Positions 1-7,145 of a stretch of 29,510 nt of DNA are shown here, one piece after another. Every line of letters begins with the position of its first letter. The stretch's first letter is position 1. The DNA lies in assembly GCA_034422735.1 (NCBI GenBank), contig DAOUJL010000054.1, positions 1 through 29,510 on the forward strand, written 5' to 3'. The notes under the pieces are model-generated. The model did no database searches and had not been told where the DNA came from. It worked only from the letters and a program-made list of their open reading frames with translations. A program made the translations under genes and the position numbers. Source of the DNA: CATOSD01 sp034422735 (GTDB lineage: Bacteria > Chloroflexota > Dehalococcoidia > Lucifugimonadales > CATOSD01).

Positions 1-389
1 GATGCGTTCCACACCTGGATTTCGCCGGCGCACATGGCGCGGCCTCCGGCGCCGGTGCCGGTGGACGCCACGTTCACGCGAACGTCGGGGTTGGCGATGC
101 TGAACTCCTCGGCGACGGCCTCGCTGATGGGGAAGACGGTGCTGGAGCCGGCGATGGCTATCTGGCCGGTGAACTGCGCTGACGGCGCGGGCGGCTGGGT
201 AGGCTGTGTCTGAGTCTGCGGCGCTGTTGCCGGGGCCTGGGTCGGCGCAGTGGTCTGCGCGCGGGGCGCGGGGGTCGGGTCTTCTTCGTCGCTGCCGCAG
301 GCCAGCGCGAACGCCAGCAACGAAGCGGCCAGCGCTCCGACCAGGGCGGGCAGCATAATGGCTGCTAACCTTCGACGTATCGTTCTCAT
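1..389 (-). CDS. pstS: PstS-like phosphate ABC transporter substrate-binding lipoprotein (partial, 3' end off the left edge)
   Basis: Reading the reverse strand from the ATG at 389-387 gives at least 129 residues that run off the left edge. The N-terminus is a basic stretch and a hydrophobic signal ending in LAFALAC, a good lipobox (Cys about residue 31). A Thr/Pro/Gln-rich linker follows, then GSSTVFPISEAVAEEF and a GTGAGG/CAGE segment, which match the phosphate-contacting N-lobe of PstS-type binding proteins. The family captures phosphate outside the membrane and delivers it to PstCAB. The N-lobe loop (GGRAMCAGE) differs somewhat from the usual GGGF..FCxGE form. A five-unit Pho-box-like array lies upstream. 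The Pst permease genes would lie left of the window if present. The family call rests on only about a third of the protein. Confidence 0.85.
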   Translation of the reverse strand, partial: MRTIRRRLAAIMLPALVGALAASLLAFALACGSDEEDPTPAPRAQTTAPTQAPATAPQTQTQPTQPPAPSAQFTGQIAIAGSSTVFPISEAVAEEFSIANPDVRVNVASTGTGAGGRAMCAGEIQVWNA

Positions 390-452
390 TGCCAGTCCGA
401 TGCCTCCTATCGCGGTATTCGATTGCGCCTCAAGGCGGGTTTTCAGGCGCTT

Positions 453-523
453 AGAATAGCGGAGGGGCGTCAACGGGCCGTGAACGCGAGGTTAACGTCA
501 GGTTAAGGGTCGGTTATGCGACG
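453..523 (-). promoter_or_regulatory. Pho-box array and -10 element upstream of pstS
   Basis: Five direct repeats in perfect 11-bp register occupy 469-479, 480-490, 491-501, 502-512 and 513-523. Read on the minus strand (the pstS direction) their cores are GTTGACG, GTTCACG, GTTAACC, CTTAACC and CATAACC. This is the form of PhoB/PhoP boxes in high-GC bacteria (GTTCACC-like heptamers every 11 bp). The array ends 10 bp upstream of TATTCT (minus strand, 458-453), a plausible -10. That spacing is typical where the Pho box replaces the -35. The regulator itself is not in the window. Confidence 0.7.
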
Positions 524-684
524 GGTTGCGGGCGGAACCCGTGGCGGCACAGGGCGGACACGGACGAGGGTGCGTTTGCGGCACATCTTTCACTGTGATA
601 ACGTTGGCCTCGTTGTGGTATAGCCACGAAACCGGTATCCCTTGCGCCGGAAACGGGCAAGGTCAACTTGGAAGAGGTGTTGAA

Positions 685-822
685 GTGTCGGACACAGTAA
701 TGTTGATCACAGCCTTTTCAGGCCTGACGGTGGCCGTAGGCGCGCTTCTGGTTTCGGTGGGCGTCTTCGTGCTGGTTCTGAAGATCGGCAACTACATCGA
801 GTCCCTGGGGGGCGGCGAGTAG
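685..822 (+). CDS. Small single-pass membrane protein (45 aa), unknown function
   Basis: A GTG at 685 is preceded by GAAGAGG at 671-677 (7-base spacer) and opens a 45-codon frame ending in TAG at 820-822. The peptide starts VSDTVMLITAF, has one long hydrophobic segment (about residues 6-33) and ends in a short polar tail, IESLGGGE. The frame continues upstream to an ATG at 526, but that extension is low-complexity and looks non-coding, so the RBS-supported GTG is preferred. An ATG at 700 is a second option. It converges on the MBL hydrolase, with a palindromic repeat between them. I do not recognise a family. Confidence 0.5.
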   Translation: MSDTVMLITAFSGLTVAVGALLVSVGVFVLVLKIGNYIESLGGGE

Positions 823-835
823 GTCCGTTTCCCGA

Positions 836-858
836 CCTTCCCCCTGCGAGGGGGAAGG
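836..858. repeat. Dispersed palindromic repeat, copy 1 (possible bidirectional terminator)
   Basis: Perfect 9-bp arms CCTTCCCCC (836-844) and GGGGGAAGG (850-858) flank a TGCGA loop. It sits exactly between the convergent 45-aa gene and the MBL hydrolase, whose stop codon is at 861-863. The stem could terminate both transcripts, although only a weak T-rich run (ATTATTT) follows on the plus strand. Confidence 0.7.
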
Positions 859-860
859 GA

Positions 861-1727
861 TTATTTGACGTCGAAGGACATGAGCTCGTCGGCGAAGATT
901 AGGCGGCCGTCGTAGATGCGCTTGACGTCTCCGATGCCTTTTTCCATGTTGGGGTGCCGGGAGAGGTGCGGGCCGACGTGCACGAGCGCGAGCGTCTTCA
1001 CACCGGCGGATTGGGCTAGCTCCGCCGCGCCGGTGGTGCCGCACTGGCCGCCGGACTCGCCGACCTCGTTCATGCGCTCCTGGTCGTCCCAGCACATGCA
1101 CAGCATCACGTCGGCGTCTTTGGCGAGGTCGCGCACGGAGTCGCAGGGCTGGGTGTCGCCGGTGAATACGACGCTGCCGCCGGGGGTGTCGACGCGGTAG
1201 GCGAGGGAGTCGAGGTACGGCTGTACGTGCTCGGCGGGGGCAGCGGTGACTTGCCAGTCGGAGCCGGAGAAAACCTTGCCGGGGCCAACATCCTTGGCCA
1301 GCACATCGGGCGGCTTTCGGGGCAGCACGCCGCCGCGGTTGACGTAGACCTGCTGGCTGAGCGGGTGGTTGACGCGAGCGATCCAGTCGTGGGAGAAGGC
1401 GCCGTCGCGCTCGTCCAGTATGCGGTGGGTGAGCTGCTCGGTGAGCGTGGGGCCGAACACCTGCAGGCGGTTCTCCTTGCCGATGCTCTGATCCCAGCGA
1501 CACAGCAGGAAGCAGGGGTAGTCGACGTCGTGGTCGAAGTGGTGGTGGGTGAAGAAGAGGTAGTCGACGTCGGTGGGCCAGAGGCCGGCCTGGACCAGCT
1601 TGGCGGTAGCGGCGGGGCCGCAGTCTATCATCAGGTGGTCGTCGCCGGTCTGGAGGACGTAGGACGAGCCGAAGCGGGTGGGGGTTGGCGTCGGGGTGCC
1701 GGCGCCGAGGACGTGGATGCGAGTCAT
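861..1727 (-). CDS. MBL-fold metallo-hydrolase (RNase Z / arylsulfatase-like)
   Basis: The protein has 288 residues and starts at an ATG (1727-1725) with AAGGAG 8 bases upstream. It opens with a strand and loop typical of the RNase Z-like branch of the metallo-beta-lactamase fold (HVLGAGTPTP). The binuclear zinc motif is intact: THHHFDH at residues 60-66 gives HxHxDH. Further candidate ligands are the His in the PAEHVQPY region, the Asp in VVFTGDTQPC and the His in LVHVGPH. It lacks the C-terminal hallmarks that would identify a true tRNA-processing RNase Z, so a broad hydrolase (phosphodiesterase or lactonase-like) is the honest call. It lies 37 bp downstream of the amidase on the same strand and may be co-transcribed with it. 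The substrate is unknown. Confidence 0.85.
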   Translation of the reverse strand: MTRIHVLGAGTPTPTPTRFGSSYVLQTGDDHLMIDCGPAATAKLVQAGLWPTDVDYLFFTHHHFDHDVDYPCFLLCRWDQSIGKENRLQVFGPTLTEQLTHRILDERDGAFSHDWIARVNHPLSQQVYVNRGGVLPRKPPDVLAKDVGPGKVFSGSDWQVTAAPAEHVQPYLDSLAYRVDTPGGSVVFTGDTQPCDSVRDLAKDADVMLCMCWDDQERMNEVGESGGQCGTTGAAELAQSAGVKTLALVHVGPHLSRHPNMEKGIGDVKRIYDGRLIFADELMSFDVK

Positions 1728-1741
1728 GGCGGGTGCTCCTT

Positions 1742-1768
1742 CAGGGCGCCCACGAGGGGCGCCCCTAC
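1742..1768. repeat. GC-rich palindromic repeat of a second type at the amidase stop
   Basis: Two GGGCGCCC blocks (1744-1751 and 1757-1764) separated by five bases form a strong hairpin. The TAG stop of the amidase (1767-1765) lies within the element. The sequence is unlike the CCTTCCCCC-type repeats elsewhere in the window. It may stall or partly terminate transcription between the amidase and the MBL gene. Confidence 0.5.
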
Positions 1769-3183
1769 AGCGTGTCGGGGGCGATGGCGGGCCAGTCGGC
1801 GGCGCGCTCGTAGGCGCGGGCGGCGCGGAAGACGGTGGCCTCGTCGAAGGGGCGACCGACTATCTGCATGCCGATGGGCAGACCGGCGGACGAGAAGCCG
1901 CAGGGCAGCGAGATGGCGGGCAGCCCGGCGAGGGCGGCGGGGCTAGTGTAGCGGCGGCGGCCGAGGTCGGAGCGGCCCTGGTAGTAGCCGCCCGGTCCTC
2001 CGGTGGAGGCGGCCAGCGCAGGGGCGGTGACCGGTCCCGTGGGGAAGACGAGGACGTCGTAGCGGTCGAGCGCGTCCAGCAGCTCGCGGCGGATCTTGGC
2101 GCGGGCCTTCTGTGCCTTGATGTAGGCGGTGGAGGGCGTGAGGAGGGCGGACTCGAGCCTGATACGGGTGCTCCAGTCGTAGTCGTCGGGTCGGGTCTTG
2201 ATCCAGTGCTCGTGGAAGGAGGCGGCGTCCACGTCGGCGCTGGCGACGAACACGGCGCCGCTGTGCTCGGTGGTGGGCAGGGACATGTTCTCGGAGGAGG
2301 CGCCAAGCTCCTCGAACACGGCGACGGCCCTGAGCACGGCCTCGCGGGTCTCGGCGGATAGGGCCTCGTATTCGAACATCTCGCGGGGGAGGCCGACGCG
2401 CAGGCCGTTGGCGCCGTCCTCGATGGAGGCGAGGTAGTCGGGAACGGGGCTGCGGCTGGAGGTGGTGTCGCGGTCGTCGCGGCCGGCGATGGCGGCGAGC
2501 ATGATTGCGCAGTCGCGGACGGTGCGGGTCATGGGGCCGACGGTGTCCATGGACCAGCACATGGGGACGACGCCGGCGCGGGTGACGCGGCCGTAGGTGG
2601 GGCGTATGCCAACGATGCCGCAGAAGGCGGCGGGGCCGCGTATGGAGCCGCCGGTGTCGGAGCCGAGCGCGCCGACGCACAGGCCGGCGGCGACGGCGAC
2701 GCCTGAGCCGCTGCTGGAGCCGCCGGCGGAGTGGCCGGTATTCCAGGGATTGCGCGGGGTGCCGTAGGGGTGGTCGATGGTGCCGCCGATGGCGAACTCG
2801 CTGAGGTTGAGCTTGCCGAGCAGCACTGCGCCGGAGTCGTCGAGGCGCTCGGTCAGGGTGGAATCGCTGCCGGCGACGTTATCAGCGAGCACCCGGGAGC
2901 CGGCGGTGGTTCGGACGCCGCGGACGTCGATGATGTCTTTGACGGCTATGGGGATGCCGTGCAGCGGGCCGCGGTCCTGGCCGGCGGCGAGGGCGCTGTC
3001 GGCGCGCTCGGCCTGGGCGAGGGCGGCGTCGCGGGTGACGGTGACGTAGGCGCCGAGGTGGTCGTTGCGGGCGTCGATGCGGTCGAGGTAGGCGTTCGCC
3101 AAGTCGACGGCGGAGAGGTTGCCGCTGCGCAGGGCGGCGGCGGATTCCTCTATGGACAGCGCGTAGGTGGTTGGGTTAGTCAT
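1765..3183 (-). CDS. Amidase-signature family amidase
   Basis: A 472-residue protein, normal length for the amidase-signature family (GatA, AtzE/AtzF-type amidohydrolases). The Ser-cisSer-Lys triad is visible: Lys82 in GIPIAVKD, the Gly/Ser-rich signature GHSAGGSSSGSG at 150-161 holding the cis-Ser (about Ser156), and the nucleophile Ser180 in GSDTGGSIRGP. Its ATG (3183-3181) overlaps the 3' end of the small upstream gene by 8 bases, which implies translational coupling and a two-subunit enzyme. The frame stays open to about 5082, but everything upstream of 3183 is antisense to the GMC gene and is not coding. The substrate cannot be read from sequence. Without a GatB nearby, a catabolic amidase is likelier than a tRNA amidotransferase. 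Confidence 0.9.
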   Translation of the reverse strand: MTNPTTYALSIEESAAALRSGNLSAVDLANAYLDRIDARNDHLGAYVTVTRDAALAQAERADSALAAGQDRGPLHGIPIAVKDIIDVRGVRTTAGSRVLADNVAGSDSTLTERLDDSGAVLLGKLNLSEFAIGGTIDHPYGTPRNPWNTGHSAGGSSSGSGVAVAAGLCVGALGSDTGGSIRGPAAFCGIVGIRPTYGRVTRAGVVPMCWSMDTVGPMTRTVRDCAIMLAAIAGRDDRDTTSSRSPVPDYLASIEDGANGLRVGLPREMFEYEALSAETREAVLRAVAVFEELGASSENMSLPTTEHSGAVFVASADVDAASFHEHWIKTRPDDYDWSTRIRLESALLTPSTAYIKAQKARAKIRRELLDALDRYDVLVFPTGPVTAPALAASTGGPGGYYQGRSDLGRRRYTSPAALAGLPAISLPCGFSSAGLPIGMQIVGRPFDEATVFRAARAYERAADWPAIAPDTL

Positions 3184-3370
3184 CGGAAGCCTCCCCGGCC
3201 GAGAATACGGGCAGGGGTTCAACGTCCGCGATGGCGTCGGCGGGCAGCTTGCCCAGCTCGTCGAGCACGGCGTTGAGGCGGGCAGCCACAGCGTCGGCGC
3301 GGGCGTCGTCCAGGTCGATGCCGGCGGCGGTGGCAAGCTCGCGGGCCTGCCGTCTGGTGATCTCAGCCAT
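3176..3370 (-). CDS. Small AtzG/GatC-like amidase partner protein
   Basis: A 64-residue acidic helical protein (MAEITRRQARELATAAGIDL, then an alanine-rich helix and a tail with LPADAIADVEPLPVF). The helix-helix-extended-tail layout with a Pro-rich end matches small subunits that wrap around amidase-signature enzymes: GatC, and the AtzG-like DUF4089 family that partners AtzE. Its stop overlaps the amidase start by 8 bases. AGGAG lies about 8 bases upstream of the ATG (3370-3368). It probably stabilises the amidase rather than acting as an enzyme. The assignment depends as much on gene order as on sequence. Confidence 0.75.
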   Translation of the reverse strand: MAEITRRQARELATAAGIDLDDARADAVAARLNAVLDELGKLPADAIADVEPLPVFSAGEASDD

Positions 3371-3445
3371 TTGCGAAGGCTCCTTCCCCTGTGTGTGGTG
3401 GTCGTGTCGGCGGCCATTCTAACACGGAGGGCGAAATAGCTGTTA

Positions 3446-3474
3446 TTGACGGCCAATTGGGGCGGATATATCAT
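3446..3474 (+). promoter_or_regulatory. Sigma-70-type promoter for the GMC oxidoreductase
   Basis: TTGACG (3446-3451) and TATCAT (3469-3474) are separated by exactly 17 bp. Each hexamer matches the consensus at five of six positions. The element lies about 40 bp upstream of the GMC start codon in the divergent gap with the amidase operon. Confidence 0.6.
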
Positions 3475-3516
3475 CCGCGCGTAGGTGCGGCACGAACGGC
3501 AAGGCAGGAGGGTACG

Positions 3517-5064
3517 ATGAAGTACGACGCGATTGTGGTTGGGGCCGGGTCGGCCGGCGCTATCATGGCTTCGAGGTTGTCGGAGGACCCTGAGCGGTCG
3601 GTGCTTCTGCTGGAGGCGGGGCCGGACTACCCGGAGATCGAGAACCTGCCGGATGAGGTGAGGCACGGCTACGCCACGGCCACGGACGTGATGACGAGCG
3701 ACCACAACTGGCAGTTCATCGGCAAGGCGTCGGAGACGGCGGAGCCGATGATGGTGCCGCGTGGCAGGGTCACGGGCGGGTCGAGCGCGATCAATGGGCA
3801 GATGTTTCTGCGGGGCGTGCCGGAGGACTACGACACGTGGGCGTCGTTCGGGAACGACGAGTGGAAGTTCGAGAGTCTGCTGCCTTACTTTCGCAAGCTG
3901 GAGACGGACACGGACATCCACGACGACTTTCACGGCACGGACGGGCCGATCATAGCGCGGCGGTTCAAGCCGGAGGAGTGGCTGCCCGCCCAGAGCGCGT
4001 TCCGCGCGGCCTGCAAGGAGTACGGCTTTCCCGAAAGCCCGGACCTGAACAACCCGGATTCGGTTGGGCTGAGTCCGGTGCCGTTCAACAACCCGAACGG
4101 CATTCGCTGGAGCACATCGCTGGCGTACCTGAACCCGTCGCGGCACCGACTGAACCTTACGCTGCGGCCCAATTGCACGGTGCGGCGCGTGGTGTTCGAG
4201 GGCAACCGGGCCACGGGGCTGGAGGTGGAGAGCGGCGGTGAGGTGTTTAACGTCGAGGGCGACGAGATCATACTGAGCAGCGGGGCAATCGCGTCGCCAC
4301 AACTGCTGATGCTGTCCGGCGTGGGGCCGGCGGGGCATCTGCGGGAGATGGGCATACGGGTGGTGCGGGACACGCCGGGGGTGGGGCAGAACCTGCGGGA
4401 CCATCCCATCGTTTACGTGACGTGGAAGACGAAAGAGGGGTTCGAGCTGGACGGGTTCGCGCCGAGGGTGCAGTTCGCGCTGCGGTACACGGCGGAGGGG
4501 TCGGACCTGCGCAACGACATGATAATCATAATGAGCTCCTACGCTACGGAGCGGGTCAACCGGGGCGGGGGACGCATGGAGCCGCTGGGCATCCGCATGA
4601 CGGTGGGGCTGTACCTGGCGTTGGGCTCGGGAGAGCTGAGGCTCACGTCGACGGACCCGAACGTCCAGCCGTTCCTGGACTACAACTACCTGCAGGAACC
4701 GTTCGACCGGCAGCGGATGCGGGAAGGGGTGCACCTGGCCTTGAAGCTGGCGGAGAAAGAGGAGTTCAGCAGCCTGGTGGAGGAGCGTATCGAGCCGACC
4801 GACGCGGAGATGGAGTCGGACGACGCTCTGGACGAGTGGTTGTTGCGGGAGGCGACGACGGGGCAGCATATCTCGGGGACGTGCAAGATGGGGCCGGCTT
4901 CGGACCCGATGGCGGTGGTGGACCAGTACGGGCGGGCGCACGGGCTGGAGGGGCTGCGGGTGGTGGACGCGTCGATAATGCCGGACTGCATCCGGGCGAA
5001 TACGAACGTGACGACGATGATGATAGGGGAGCGGATCGCGGATTTTGTGCGGGGTGGGCGGTGA
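3517..5064 (+). CDS. GMC-family FAD-dependent oxidoreductase (choline dehydrogenase-like)
   Basis: A 515-residue flavoenzyme starting at the ATG at 3517, with AGGAGG at 3506-3511. The N-terminal Rossmann dinucleotide motif is VVGAGSAG (Gly9, Gly11, Gly14). GMC signature 1 lies at about 83-100 (GRVTGGSSAINGQ) and signature 2 at about 256-271 (GAIASPQLLMLSGVGP). The C-terminal active-site pair is present as His451 in HISGTCKMG and Asn495/Asn497 in ANTNVTTMMIGE. The family oxidises alcohols, with FAD as hydride acceptor. No secretion signal is visible, so it is likely cytoplasmic. An in-frame upstream start at 3391 would lie before the promoter and has no comparable RBS. It is transcribed away from the amidase pair. 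The substrate is unknown. Confidence 0.95.
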   Translation: MKYDAIVVGAGSAGAIMASRLSEDPERSVLLLEAGPDYPEIENLPDEVRHGYATATDVMTSDHNWQFIGKASETAEPMMVPRGRVTGGSSAINGQMFLRGVPEDYDTWASFGNDEWKFESLLPYFRKLETDTDIHDDFHGTDGPIIARRFKPEEWLPAQSAFRAACKEYGFPESPDLNNPDSVGLSPVPFNNPNGIRWSTSLAYLNPSRHRLNLTLRPNCTVRRVVFEGNRATGLEVESGGEVFNVEGDEIILSSGAIASPQLLMLSGVGPAGHLREMGIRVVRDTPGVGQNLRDHPIVYVTWKTKEGFELDGFAPRVQFALRYTAEGSDLRNDMIIIMSSYATERVNRGGGRMEPLGIRMTVGLYLALGSGELRLTSTDPNVQPFLDYNYLQEPFDRQRMREGVHLALKLAEKEEFSSLVEERIEPTDAEMESDDALDEWLLREATTGQHISGTCKMGPASDPMAVVDQYGRAHGLEGLRVVDASIMPDCIRANTNVTTMMIGERIADFVRGGR

Positions 5065-5070
5065 TCGGGG

Positions 5071-5114
5071 CTTCACCCCCATCCTAACCTTCCCCCTGCG
5101 AGGGGGAAGGGACT
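5071..5114. repeat. Dispersed palindromic repeat, copy 2
   Basis: A 44-base unit consisting of a CACCCCCATCCTAA lead-in, arms CCTTCCCCC (5088-5096) and GGGGGAAGG (5102-5110), and a GACT tail. It fills the gap between the convergent GMC gene and the methyltransferase gene and could act as a two-way terminator. It is nearly identical to the copy at 5800-5843. Confidence 0.8.
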
Positions 5115-5115
5115 A

Positions 5116-5772
5116 TTACTGACCTACGCGGTAGACCCAGACCTGGAAGAGGACGTCGGGTTCGCCTTTGGGGAGGGCAGCGAGGGGTTCGGTGGCCTCC
5201 TCGAGGGTCCATTTGCCGGTAGTGGCGAGCTCGTCCTGGACTTCGCGGAAGCCGTTGTTCTCGTAGACGTCGGGTCGCAGGGAGAAGGCCACGTGGCCGC
5301 CGGGCCGGGTGACGCGGACCATTTCGTAGAGCGAACTGGCGGGGGCGTGGCCGAGGGTGAGGACGCCGACGCAGATGGTGGCGTCGAACGCGCCGTCGGG
5401 GAAGTCGAGGGTTTCGCCGAGGGTCATCTGGTGGAAGGCGGTGTAGGCGTTCTTCTTGCGGGCTTCTTCGAGCATACCGGCGGAGAGGTCCATCGCCTCG
5501 ATGCTGGAGTAGCCCAGCCGCTTCAACTCTACGCCGACGAGGCCGGTGCCAGCACCGGCGTCCAGTATGCGGGCGGAGGCTGGGACGTATCGCTGGAAGG
5601 CGTCGGCGGCCTGGCGCGGGGCGAGCCATCCGAAGTCGTTGAGCAGATCGGCGTCGTAGTCGGCGGCCCACCGGTCGTAGCGTTCGGCGAGTTGGTCGAC
5701 GCCCTGGGAGGAGTAGATCCACTGGATCCTGTCCTGGGGCGCGGGTTGGGGGGTGGTGTCGTTGTCGGGCAA
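5116..5772 (-). CDS. Class I SAM-dependent methyltransferase
   Basis: A 218-residue protein if translation starts at the TTG at 5772-5770, which has AGAAAGG 8 bases upstream. No ATG lies at a sensible place, and the longer open frame (to 6549) is antisense-like extension through pspA. Motif I (ILDAGAGTGLVGVEL, about residues 70-84) is the glycine-rich SAM loop. An acidic residue follows at the end of the next strand (IEAMDLS), and the later DATICVGVLTLGH and RPGGHVAFSL segments are the methyltransferase-11 core. The N-terminal segment (YDRWAADYDADLLNDFGW) resembles Williams-Beuren-type and ubiE-like small-molecule methyltransferases. It is the last gene of the psp-like cluster but is separated from it by a palindromic repeat, so a separate role is possible. 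Confidence 0.85.
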   Translation of the reverse strand: MPDNDTTPQPAPQDRIQWIYSSQGVDQLAERYDRWAADYDADLLNDFGWLAPRQAADAFQRYVPASARILDAGAGTGLVGVELKRLGYSSIEAMDLSAGMLEEARKKNAYTAFHQMTLGETLDFPDGAFDATICVGVLTLGHAPASSLYEMVRVTRPGGHVAFSLRPDVYENNGFREVQDELATTGKWTLEEATEPLAALPKGEPDVLFQVWVYRVGQ

Positions 5773-5799
5773 GGTTGTGCCTTTCTGGTGTTGGGAGCG

Positions 5800-5843
5800 C
5801 TTCACCCCCATCCTAACCTTCCCCCTGCGAGGGGGAAGGGACT
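5800..5843. repeat. Dispersed palindromic repeat, copy 3
   Basis: Nearly the same 44-base unit as at 5071-5114, with arms at 5817-5825 and 5831-5839. It lies between two same-strand genes (pspAA and the methyltransferase), so here it may reduce read-through within a cluster rather than separate convergent genes. Confidence 0.8.
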
Positions 5844-5852
5844 CTAGGGGGC

Positions 5853-6131
5853 CTAGTCGGGGACCAGGCCTTCGCCGACGAAGAGTTCGCCGGCTTCCTC
5901 GAGGGTGATGTCGGGCTCGGGGAGGACGAGGTCGGACTCGACCAGCTCGTCTATGGGTACGGGCGTGCCGTTTTCGCGGACGAGGTCGAGCATGCGCTTG
6001 AGGGTGGTGTCGAAGGCTTCGCGGTCCCCGGCTTCCACCACCTCGACGAGTTCGTTGTCGATGGCGTTGAGGTCGTCGATGTAGGCTCCGGGCAGGTTGT
6101 ACTGGCCCTCGGTGAGTATGCGCACAATCAT
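5853..6131 (-). CDS. PspAA-domain protein
   Basis: A 92-residue acidic protein opening MIVRILTEGQYNLPG, followed by paired short helices (IDDLNAIDNELVEVVEAGD) and a Pro-rich segment ending VLPEPDITLEEAGELF. This matches the PspAA domain, described next to PspA in actinobacterial and other phage-shock-type loci. Its ATG overlaps the TGA of pspA in an ATGA (6131-6128), so the two are translationally coupled. By analogy it modulates PspA at the membrane. It has no enzymatic motif. The call is strong because sequence and gene order agree. Confidence 0.85.
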   Translation of the reverse strand: MIVRILTEGQYNLPGAYIDDLNAIDNELVEVVEAGDREAFDTTLKRMLDLVRENGTPVPIDELVESDLVLPEPDITLEEAGELFVGEGLVPD

Positions 6132-6886
6132 CGGCGCTCACCTCCGGGCAGGGCGTCGCGCTCGCTGCCGGGCAGGGCGTCGCGCTGGCCGGAGGGCAGG
6201 GACGCCTTGAGCTGCGCCAGTTCGTCGTCCACGGTCTGGGCGGCGGTGAGCTGTGCGAGCTCGCGGTCGAGGGGGTCGGAGCTGCCGGTGAAGTCGTCCA
6301 GCGTGCCTGTTTCGACAAGCTCGTCGATGGCGCCGGCGCGGGCGCGCATCTGCTCGGTCTTGTTCTCGGCGCGCTCGACGGCGAGGGTGACGTCGCCCAT
6401 TTCCTCGGAGATGCCGGAGAGGGCGGAGCCGATGCGGACCTGGGCCTGTGCGGCGCTGTACTGGGCCTTGATGACCTCTTTGCGGGAGCGGAAGGCTGCG
6501 ACCTTGCTCTGGAGGCGCTGTTCGGCCTGGGTGAGCTTTTCCTGCTCAAGCTCCAGTCCGGCTATCTGCTGGTCGAGGCCGTCGAGCTCGGTGAGGGACG
6601 CCTGCTTGCGCTGGAGGGCGACGCGTGCGAGGTCCTCGCGGCCGGCGGCGAGGGCCTGGCGGGCCTGGCCGTCGAGCTTGGCGACGTTTTCCTGGACCTT
6701 GGCGGCCTGGAGCTCGAGGCGGCGCTTGGCGGTGACCATCTCGACGACGCCGCGCTTGACGTTGCGCAGCATCTCCATCTGCTTGTCGTAGGCGACGTCG
6801 AGGGACTCGGCGGGGTTTTCCGCCGAGTCCAGAAGGCGGTTCATCTTGCCTCTAACTATGGTGGACATCCTGGAGAGCATTCCCAT
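6128..6886 (-). CDS. pspA: PspA/IM30 family membrane-stress protein
   Basis: A 252-residue, almost wholly helical, charged protein starting MGMLSRMSTIVRGKMNRLLD, the usual amphipathic membrane-binding helix of PspA/Vipp1. NPAESLDVAYDKQMEML and long heptad-rich helices (about residues 28-220) follow. The start at 6886 is chosen because GGAGGA (6899-6894) sits 7 bases upstream; the open frame to 6952 adds only non-homologous residues. PspA proteins form ESCRT-III-like rods and rings that protect stressed membranes. The C-terminus carries a short repeat (RDALPGSERDALPGGE) that comes from a local DNA duplication. It lies 70 bp from the upstream small membrane gene and overlaps pspAA by four bases. 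Confidence 0.93.
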   Translation of the reverse strand: MGMLSRMSTIVRGKMNRLLDSAENPAESLDVAYDKQMEMLRNVKRGVVEMVTAKRRLELQAAKVQENVAKLDGQARQALAAGREDLARVALQRKQASLTELDGLDQQIAGLELEQEKLTQAEQRLQSKVAAFRSRKEVIKAQYSAAQAQVRIGSALSGISEEMGDVTLAVERAENKTEQMRARAGAIDELVETGTLDDFTGSSDPLDRELAQLTAAQTVDDELAQLKASLPSGQRDALPGSERDALPGGERR

Positions 6887-6956
6887 GGTCGTTCCTCCGG
6901 TTGGGGTGTGGTCGTGGGGCGCGGGTCGCAGATTCGGCCTACGGGCCGGCACCGCT

Positions 6957-7145
6957 CTAACTCAGTTCGTCGCGCCCGGAGAAGACCTGGATCAGGCCCA
7001 CTATCGCCAGCACCACGCCTATGATTATCAGGATTATGCCGGTGAAGTCTATCAGCCAGTCGATGAGGTCAAGGCGCAGCACCAGGCCCAGCAAGAGCAG
7101 CACCACACCCGCGGCGATGAGTCCGCCGCCACCAGCTTTGTTCAT
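6957..7145 (-). CDS. Small two-helix membrane protein of the psp cluster
   Basis: A 62-residue protein with two hydrophobic segments (about 8-22 and 33-55) joined by RLDLIDWLIDF, a short cytosolic start MNKAGGGG and a polar tail FSGRDELS. AAGGAG lies 6-7 bases upstream of the ATG (7145-7143). It is the first gene of the minus-strand run leading into pspA, so it may be a membrane partner of PspA, as PspB/PspC-type small proteins are elsewhere. That role is inference from position. A short GCGTC/GACGC hairpin (7161-7175) lies in its leader. Confidence 0.7.
   Translation of the reverse strand: MNKAGGGGLIAAGVVLLLLGLVLRLDLIDWLIDFTGIILIIIGVVLAIVGLIQVFSGRDELS

Noticed and set aside
250..459. Plus-strand frame overlapping the pstS start region
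   Set aside because: It is antisense to the clear PstS lipoprotein N-terminus and has no family features.
1765..5082. A minus-strand open frame of 1105 codons covering the amidase and the whole GMC region
   Set aside because: Only the part up to 3183 shows protein-family features. The rest is antisense to the well-supported GMC gene and is Arg/His/Pro-rich, as expected for a high-GC shadow frame.
5773..6549. N-terminal extension of the methyltransferase frame through pspA
   Set aside because: The extension is antisense-like low complexity with no RBS, and overlaps pspAA and pspA in another frame. The TTG at 5772 has a good ribosome binding site.
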